A stretch of 6,280 bases of DNA from Candidatus Poribacteria bacterium (GTDB lineage Bacteria; Poribacteria; WGA-4E; WGA-3G). The stretch spans positions 1-6,280 of the forward strand of contig JAPPMR010000288.1 in the NCBI GenBank assembly GCA_028818995.1, given 5' to 3'. The stretch's first letter is position 1. The number at the start of each line of letters is the position of its first letter. This document shows positions 1 to 3,740 of the stretch, piece by piece. A model generated the notes under the pieces. That model saw only the letters and a program-made list of their open reading frames with translations. It was not told the origin of the DNA and did no database searches. The position numbers and the translations under genes are program-made.

Positions 1-53
1 CTCAAAATCCAGCGGGCCCTAGGTCCATGTCGGTTCGAGTCCGACCTCCGGCA
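1..53 (+). tRNA. tRNA-Leu (anticodon CAA), 5'-truncated by the window edge
   Basis: The sequence starts in the anticodon loop. Bases 1-7 (CTCAAAA) form the seven-base loop with anticodon CAA at 3-5, which reads the Leu codon UUG, and an A follows the anticodon. Bases 8-12 are the 3' anticodon strand. A long class II variable arm follows, with GGGCC (14-18) pairing with GGTCC (22-26) around a three-base loop; this suits leucine. The T arm is GTCGG (29-33), loop TTCGAGT (34-40) and CCGAC (41-45). CTCCGGC (46-52) is the 3' acceptor strand and A53 the discriminator. Bases 54-56 are TAA, so CCA is not encoded and must be added by tRNA nucleotidyltransferase. The D arm and 5' acceptor strand lie outside the window. 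Confidence 0.93.
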
Positions 54-56
54 TAA

Positions 57-91
57 GGCGATGGTTTCAGTAAACCATCGCCTCTGTTTTT
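57..91 (+). terminator. intrinsic terminator after tRNA-Leu
   Basis: A perfect 11-bp stem, GGCGATGGTTT (57-67) with AAACCATCGCC (72-82), encloses the four-base loop CAGT and is followed by TCTGTTTTT (83-91). This is a textbook Rho-independent terminator for the tRNA transcript and begins four bases after the discriminator. On the minus strand it lies just beyond the isomerase stop. There it is followed only by TTATGCC, so as a terminator for the convergent operon it would be much weaker, though the hairpin may still shield that mRNA's 3' end. Confidence 0.93.
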
Positions 92-96
92 AACAT

Positions 97-888
97 CTAC
101 ATTGCAACAATCTTACGCATCCGCTCTGCAAGATCAATTTGTGCGTCCCTATCTCCACCAACTTCGTGAACAACGTAACCGTCATAACCAACGGCACGGA
201 ACGCTTCCATAACCGCTGCCCAATCTGTATCGCCATCTAACAAGTTCGTAAAACGGTGTTGACCACGCGAGAAATCCTTGAAATGCACGTTTTTTATCCG
301 ATGCCCAAGTTCACGGATCCAATGTTCAGGGTAACCATACGCCATCATGTTGGCTGTATCAAGATAAGTTCCAACCCAATCACTATCAACTTCGTCCACA
401 ATCTCACGCATCTCCTTCGGACTGAGCAGGAATTTGTTCCACACGTTTTCCAAACCGATGGCAACTTTGTGTGTTTCAGCGGAAGGCGTAAGGTCTTTTA
501 GAATTCCGACAAGATTATCCCACACCTGTTGGTAAGTGCCTTCAACAGAGAGTTGACCGGGGTGAAGTAAAATACCACCAACCCCAAGTGCTCCTGCAAC
601 TTCTAACCCACGCGCAAGCGATTTCGTGCCGTTCTCGCGTTGTTCTGCATCAGGGCTAAGCAGGTTCCCACGATTCGCGTATCCTGCGGTTATACTGGCA
701 ATCTCAATACCAGCATCTTCACACTTCGCAGCAATTCCTTTGAGTTCGGAATCGCTCATATTGATGTCTGTGTCTTTCCCTTCACCAAAAGTAAGTTCAA
801 CCGCATCGTAGCCAGCATCTTGGCAGAGCGAGAGGGTATCATCAAGTGACATATTACCGAGAATTATTTGGGTAACGCCTATCTTCAT
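97..888 (-). CDS. sugar phosphate isomerase/epimerase-like TIM-barrel protein
   Basis: A 263-residue protein of the xylose isomerase-like TIM-barrel superfamily (AP endonuclease family 2 fold), which contains ketose 3-epimerases, hexulose-phosphate isomerases and inosose dehydratases. The start MKIGVTQIIL is the usual first beta strand. Candidate divalent-metal ligands fall at the expected strand ends: Glu147 in GLENVW, Asp177 in YLDTAN, His202 in NVHFKD and Glu242 in VVHEVGG, with His109 in LLHPGQ nearby. The length is normal and no signal peptide is visible, so it is probably a cytoplasmic metal-dependent sugar or sugar-phosphate isomerase. The substrate cannot be read from the sequence. 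Its ATG overlaps the TGA of the preceding zinc-ribbon gene as ATGA (885-888). An AAGGAG (908-903 on the minus strand) lies 14 nt upstream, slightly far, so translational coupling is likely. It is the last gene of the hflX operon. Confidence 0.88.
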   Translation of the reverse strand: MKIGVTQIILGNMSLDDTLSLCQDAGYDAVELTFGEGKDTDINMSDSELKGIAAKCEDAGIEIASITAGYANRGNLLSPDAEQRENGTKSLARGLEVAGALGVGGILLHPGQLSVEGTYQQVWDNLVGILKDLTPSAETHKVAIGLENVWNKFLLSPKEMREIVDEVDSDWVGTYLDTANMMAYGYPEHWIRELGHRIKNVHFKDFSRGQHRFTNLLDGDTDWAAVMEAFRAVGYDGYVVHEVGGDRDAQIDLAERMRKIVAM

Positions 889-1148
889 TTTTTGTTTTCT
901 TTCTCCTTTTCAGTATAAAACTGCGTAGGTGTCAACGCCTGTATGCACAAGTAGCGTGTTTCAAGACATTGTGGACACCGAAGTTCAATATAATACGCAT
1001 CGTTAAAAACAGCATCAATCCAATCTGTAAGTCTATCTTGGGTTTCTCCTAAAAATTGTTCAAGTACTTCATATTCACGATTACAATCTGGACAGATCTG
1101 CAAGTCGTGTCCGATCTCAATACTGTCTAACCATCCCATGATTACCAC
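885..1148 (-). CDS. small four-cysteine zinc-ribbon protein (hypothetical)
   Basis: I do not recognise this as a named family. The 87-residue product has two CxxC knuckles, CPDC at residues 19-22 and CPQC at 58-61, with an acidic, partly helical linker between them. This spacing fits a zinc ribbon in which four cysteines bind one Zn2+. A further Cys68 and a charged tail (KEKENKK) follow, and no membrane segment or signal peptide is visible. The start is uncertain: GTG at 1148 gives MVIMGWL, while ATG at 1139 gives MGWLDSI and is 84 residues long. Neither has a strong Shine-Dalgarno, so re-initiation after the hflX stop, 12 or 21 nt upstream, is plausible. It overlaps the isomerase gene by four bases. 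Position in an operon with a ribosome-associated GTPase makes an RNA, ribosome or protein-binding role conceivable, but that is only context. Confidence 0.75.
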   Translation of the reverse strand: MVIMGWLDSIEIGHDLQICPDCNREYEVLEQFLGETQDRLTDWIDAVFNDAYYIELRCPQCLETRYLCIQALTPTQFYTEKEKENKK

Positions 1149-1160
1149 ACAATACCCACA

Positions 1161-2474
1161 TTAATTGTAGCTCGGAGTCTCTGTATCCTTAACCGAAAAT
1201 TGTAAGACTGATTTGAGATAACGACCCGGCAGACGTGCCTTGACATGAACAGCATCCTCAGCATATTCCGTGCCTAACACCGTTCCATGCTTATAGAGCA
1301 TATCCAATGCTTTTCCGTCCGTATAAGGGATACTCAGATTGAGCATTGCACCGTGCGAAGCGAAACGTTGTGCTAAGGTCTCTGTCAGCGTTTCAATACC
1401 ATCTCCCCGCTGCGCAGAGATGGATATTGCCTCTGGATAACGGGCTTTCAGAATATGTAGTTGGTCTTCTTTTTCAAGTTGATCTATTTTATTGAATACC
1501 ATGACCATCGGAATATCTGAAGCATCCAATTCTTGAAGCACCGTGTCTACTGCAGCGATTTGTGCTTCTGCTTCTGGATGGCTAATATCCACGACATGCA
1601 ACAACAGATCAGCCTCTGTCACCTCTTCTAAAGTTGCTTTGAATGCAGCAACGAGTTGATGCGGTAACTTCTTGATAAAACCGACGGTATCGCTTAATAG
1701 AATGTTTTGATTTTCTGGTAAATTTACCCGCCGTGTGGTTGAATCTAAGGTGGCAAACAGTTTGTCTTCTGCCAAGACATTTTCGCCTGTTAATGTATTA
1801 AAGAGGGTTGATTTACCAGCGTTGGTATATCCTACGAGAGATACTTTGATTTTTTCTGAACGGTTTTGACGTTGCACCTGTCGCCGTTTTTCAACCGTTT
1901 CTAACGCTTTTTTGACTTGAGAAATTTGCCTGCGAACCCACCGACGGTCCATCTCAAGCTGCGTTTCACCCGGACCACGTAGTGCTCCACTACCGCTGCC
2001 ACCACTGGTTGCGATCCGTGAAAGGTGTGTCCACATCCGTGTGAGTCGTGGGAGTGCATATTCCAATTGCGCTAAAGAGACTTGTAACCGCGCTTCACTA
2101 GTTAATGCACGTTGCGCAAACACCTGTAGGATAAGCCCTGTTCTGTCAACAGTCGCGATATCAAGCATGTTTTCAATATTTCGCGTCTGTGCAGGTGATA
2201 ACTCTTCATCAAAAATGATAGCATCCGCTTCAAGTTCCGCTGCGACATCTTTAAGTTCTTCAACCTTACCTTCTCCAATAAAATAGGTTGGATTCGGCAC
2301 GTTGCGCGATTGAATGGTTTCACACACGACTTCAATCCCCGCAGTTTCGGTCAGTTGTTGGAGTTCTTGCAGCGATTCCTCTGTTTCGTGCATCAAGGCA
2401 TCTCGCAGTTTTACACCCACAAGAATTGCACGAGAGGGTGGATTTGGTGCTTGTGTATCGTATAGTTCTTGCAT
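1161..2474 (-). CDS. hflX: ribosome-associated GTPase HflX
   Basis: A complete 437-residue HflX, a translational GTPase of the Obg-HflX group. The known family binds the large ribosomal subunit and can split stalled or stressed ribosomes; it acts in the cytoplasm. Residues 1-150 form the HflX N-terminal domain, and the family signature GGSGSGALRGPGETQLEMDR lies at 158-177, leading into a basic helical linker. The G domain is complete: G1 GYTNAGKST (215-223), G2 ATLDSTTR (241-248), G3 DTVGF (262-266), G4 NKID (328-331) and G5 SAQ (353-355). A short C-terminal domain (about 376-428) follows. The start is supported by AAAGGGG (2485-2479 on the minus strand), four bases before the ATG. It leads a three-gene operon with the zinc-ribbon and isomerase genes. 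No hfq lies next to it, unlike in many proteobacteria. Confidence 0.97.
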   Translation of the reverse strand: MQELYDTQAPNPPSRAILVGVKLRDALMHETEESLQELQQLTETAGIEVVCETIQSRNVPNPTYFIGEGKVEELKDVAAELEADAIIFDEELSPAQTRNIENMLDIATVDRTGLILQVFAQRALTSEARLQVSLAQLEYALPRLTRMWTHLSRIATSGGSGSGALRGPGETQLEMDRRWVRRQISQVKKALETVEKRRQVQRQNRSEKIKVSLVGYTNAGKSTLFNTLTGENVLAEDKLFATLDSTTRRVNLPENQNILLSDTVGFIKKLPHQLVAAFKATLEEVTEADLLLHVVDISHPEAEAQIAAVDTVLQELDASDIPMVMVFNKIDQLEKEDQLHILKARYPEAISISAQRGDGIETLTETLAQRFASHGAMLNLSIPYTDGKALDMLYKHGTVLGTEYAEDAVHVKARLPGRYLKSVLQFSVKDTETPSYN

Positions 2475-2478
2475 ATCG

Positions 2479-2485
2479 CCCCTTT
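2479..2485 (-). promoter_or_regulatory. ribosome binding site of hflX
   Basis: The minus strand reads AAAGGGG four bases upstream of the ATG at 2474. It is a good purine-rich Shine-Dalgarno and settles the hflX start; no better in-frame start is visible upstream. Confidence 0.7.
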
Positions 2486-2517
2486 AACAATTATGGAGTT
2501 GGTTATAGTATATACAG

Positions 2518-2545
2518 TTTATCAGATTAATATGCGGTTTTTCAA
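2518..2545 (-). promoter_or_regulatory. candidate promoter of the hflX operon
   Basis: On the minus strand TTGAAA (2545-2540) is separated by 16 bases from GATAAA (2523-2518). These match the sigma-70 consensus at five of six and four of six positions, and would give a leader of roughly 35 nt before hflX. A second -10-like TATACT (2512-2507) lies closer but has no recognisable -35. The site lies just outside the left end of the putative mobile element (2562), so insertion would have left it intact. It is inferred from motif matching only. Confidence 0.3.
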
Positions 2546-2552
2546 CCAAAAC

Positions 2553-2561
2553 TTGCAAATC
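2553..2561 (+). repeat. left flanking direct repeat (putative target-site duplication)
   Basis: TTGCAAATC directly abuts the left inverted repeat. The right inverted repeat is directly followed by TTGCAAATT (2924-2932), identical at eight of nine positions and in the same orientation. This is the arrangement a transposase leaves when it duplicates its target; nine-base duplications are common for several DDE transposase families. The single mismatch would be later mutation. Confidence 0.6.
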
Positions 2562-2587
2562 GGGTGTGTAAAAAAGTTTTGGTACAA
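2562..2587 (+). repeat. left terminal inverted repeat
   Basis: GGGTGTGTAAA followed by AAAGTTTTGGTACAA. The outer 11 bases are perfectly complementary to the right end, and the inner part aligns after a three-A insertion and one further single-base gap. Confidence 0.6.
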
Positions 2588-2637
2588 AGCATATTGTCGG
2601 TTGAGTTTCGCTTCGCCTTCCCGATGGACACCTTCAA

Positions 2638-2724
2638 TTAGGACGTTTGCACGTCACATTTAGGACGTTTGCACGTCACATTTAGGACGTTACACGTCAC
2701 ATTTAGGACGTTTTGCACGTCACA
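2638..2724 (+). repeat. four tandem 21-23 bp dyad repeats
   Basis: Four contiguous units run 2638-2658, 2659-2680, 2681-2701 and 2702-2724. Each reads (T)TTAGGACGT, a short variable core, then ACGTCACA. The cores are TTGC, TTGC, TAC and TTTGC, so all size variation falls in the centre while the arms GACGT and ACGTC stay perfect. Each unit is therefore a dyad that can form a five-base-pair hairpin or bind a dimeric protein. ACGTC of one unit can also pair with GACGT of the next across eight bases. The period of 21-23 bp is close to two helical turns, so repeated sites would face the same side of the DNA, like iterons or clustered operators. No function is shown by the sequence. Confidence 0.9.
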
Positions 2725-2765
2725 GTGACGTGGTAAAACCCAGTCAGGACAAGGAATGTGACGTG
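2716..2765. repeat. inverted half-sites closing the repeat array
   Basis: CACGTCAC (2716-2723), the end of the fourth unit, is followed after one base by its exact complement GTGACGTG (2725-2732). A second inverted copy, TGTGACGTG, occurs at 2757-2765 and complements the CACGTCACA that ends each unit. After it comes ATTTTTCAGCTTTTTT. This makes alternative hairpins possible, a tight one (2716-2732) or a larger one (2716-2765), and the latter followed by T-runs could act as a weak plus-strand terminator. Confidence 0.65.
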
Positions 2766-2871
2766 ATTTTTCAGCTTTTTTGTTTTTTCTTCTCTTTATT
2801 CCTTAGAAATTTTGAGTGTATTGAGAATACTATTTGATTATGTAATAATAATATTAACATAAATATATCGG

Positions 2872-2909
2872 TTTGTCAAGTTAATTTTCAAAAAATAATC
2901 ATTGACAAA
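2872..2909. repeat. inner inverted repeat near the right end of the element
   Basis: TTTGTCAA (2872-2879) and TTGACAAA (2902-2909) are perfect eight-base complements around a 22-base AT-rich spacer. The right copy is part of the imperfect terminal inverted repeat. The left copy may be a second transposase-binding site, or a promoter-like box since TTGACA is a -35 consensus; no good -10 stands at the proper distance. Confidence 0.5.
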
Positions 2910-2923
2910 AACTTTACACACCC
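2902..2923 (-). repeat. right terminal inverted repeat
   Basis: Read on the minus strand from 2923, it begins GGGTGTGTAAA and continues GTTTTTGTCAA, matching the left end in inverse orientation. The direct repeat TTGCAAATT follows immediately outside. Confidence 0.6.
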
Positions 2924-2932
2924 TTGCAAATT
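2924..2932 (+). repeat. right flanking direct repeat (putative target-site duplication)
   Basis: TTGCAAATT matches TTGCAAATC at 2553-2561 in eight of nine positions, and each copy touches the outermost base of an inverted repeat. Confidence 0.6.
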
Positions 2933-3009
2933 GAGACTACCCAAAAATATACTGGACTCAATGTGTCTGATTATACTAAAATATAAAGTACTAAGAGAAT
3001 TAACGCTAT

Positions 3010-3035
3010 TATAATGTTCTTAAGGAAGGGCTTCC
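3010..3035 (+). promoter_or_regulatory. methyltransferase -10 box and sequestered ribosome binding site
   Basis: TATAAT at 3010-3015 is a perfect -10 hexamer but has no clear -35 at 16-18 bases, and would start transcription only about 15 nt before the gene. An alternative TATACT lies at 2972-2977. AAGGA (3022-3026) is a good Shine-Dalgarno nine bases before the ATG and decides the start. It overlaps the palindrome GGAAG-GG-CTTCC (3024-3035), so the ribosome site can pair with bases next to the start codon. Confidence 0.45.
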
Positions 3036-3740
3036 ATGATGCCTCATGATTATCGGGTTGAGACTGCTGATTATCAAGATTTTATTACCTCTTTACCAGC
3101 AAAATCAGTTGACCTTATCTTAACTGATCCGCCATACTGCATAAGCAAAAAGACAGGATTTAAGTCTGTAAAAAATGGAGAGAAAAGGTTCGCTGTGAGT
3201 ATGGACTTTGGGCAGTGGGATCAGATTGAAGTTAACCTTGAGGATATGGCAATATCGTTTTACGATGCTTTACGACGTGGGGGAACTGCTATTGTTTGGT
3301 ATGATATTTGGAAAATAGATAGGCTAAAGGAAGCGATGGAATCTGCTGGCTTTAAGATGATTCGGTTGATTATCTGGCAGAAAACCAATCCTGTACCGCT
3401 GAATATGAGGGCAACCTATCTGTCCAATAGTAGAGAAGTAGCAGTTACGGGAGTAAAAGTCGGCAAACCTACCTTCAATAGCGAATATGATTCTGGTATT
3501 TATGAATATCCTATCCCACGCCACAATGGAAACAGGGTGCATCCAACGCAAAAACCTTTACCACTCTTTGAAGATTTGGTGCAAAAACATAGTAATATGG
3601 GGGATTTGGTCGTGGACCCGTTTCTCGGTTCAGGCACTACAGGTGTTGCCGCTATTAGAAATTCCCGTAGATTCGCTGGTTGTGACTTAGACACAAACTA
3701 TGTAAAAATAGCGCGTGAAAGAATAGAAATGTGTTCTTAA
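3036..3740 (+). CDS. solo DNA methyltransferase, beta class, probably adenine-N6
   Basis: A complete 234-residue S-adenosylmethionine-dependent DNA methyltransferase of the N4/N6 amino-methyltransferase family. The catalytic motif IV is DPPY at residues 31-34; DPPY is typical of adenine-N6 enzymes, while cytosine-N4 enzymes usually have SPPY. HPTQKP (169-174) corresponds to motif X, DPFLGSGTTG (194-203) is the AdoMet-binding motif I, and GCDLD (215-219) looks like motif II. The order IV, then X and I, is that of the beta class. The stretch between about 117 and 165 is short and probably contains target recognition, so the recognised site cannot be predicted. All core motifs are present and the length is normal for compact phage-like or solo enzymes. 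No restriction endonuclease is in view. A second in-frame ATG follows at 3039. The stop TAA overlaps that of the convergent sigma-propeller gene. Confidence 0.92.
   Translation: MMPHDYRVETADYQDFITSLPAKSVDLILTDPPYCISKKTGFKSVKNGEKRFAVSMDFGQWDQIEVNLEDMAISFYDALRRGGTAIVWYDIWKIDRLKEAMESAGFKMIRLIIWQKTNPVPLNMRATYLSNSREVAVTGVKVGKPTFNSEYDSGIYEYPIPRHNGNRVHPTQKPLPLFEDLVQKHSNMGDLVVDPFLGSGTTGVAAIRNSRRFAGCDLDTNYVKIARERIEMCS

Larger units (their letters stand above)
2562..2923. mobile_element. putative 362-bp MITE-like non-autonomous element
   Basis: The ends are inverted repeats: GGGTGTGTAAA (2562-2572) on the left and its exact complement TTTACACACCC (2913-2923) on the right. The match continues inward imperfectly as AAAGTTTTGGTACAA against GTTTTTGTCAA (right end read as complement), giving about 22-26 bases. 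Both ends are abutted by a near-identical 9-bp direct repeat. No convincing open reading frame lies inside, so the element could move only with a transposase supplied elsewhere. The interior is composite: a left part with a TTTCGCTTCGC motif, four tandem dyad repeats (2638-2724) with extra half-sites, then a very T- and AT-rich right part (2766-2910) with another inverted repeat. It sits in the divergent spacer between hflX and the methyltransferase. Without the element and one direct repeat, that spacer would be about 190 bp. The transposase family is not identified. Confidence 0.6.

Noticed and set aside
2041..2286. Open frames opposite and overlapping hflX
   Set aside because: Shadows of a well-conserved GTPase gene; compositionally biased and without start signals.
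2595..2630. GGTTGAGTTTCGCTTCGCC, reminiscent of the widespread palindromic repeats containing TTTCGCTTCGC found in several phyla
   Set aside because: The expected complementary arm is degraded, so no good hairpin forms; at most a decayed fragment, not annotated separately.
2469..2663. A 64-codon plus-strand open frame running from the hflX start into the left part of the element
   Set aside because: It begins inside hflX antisense, has no ribosome site, crosses the proposed element boundary and resembles no protein; it is chance.
2638..2765. CRISPR array as an explanation for the short repeats
   Set aside because: The units are contiguous with no unique spacers, and no cas genes are in view.
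2930..2962. ATTGAG and CTCAAT, a six-base inverted repeat with a 21-base loop
   Set aside because: Too short and too widely spaced in AT-rich sequence to be told from chance.
3487..3690. Plus-strand alternate-frame and opposite-strand open frames within the methyltransferase
   Set aside because: They lie wholly inside a gene with all catalytic motifs and show no motif of their own.
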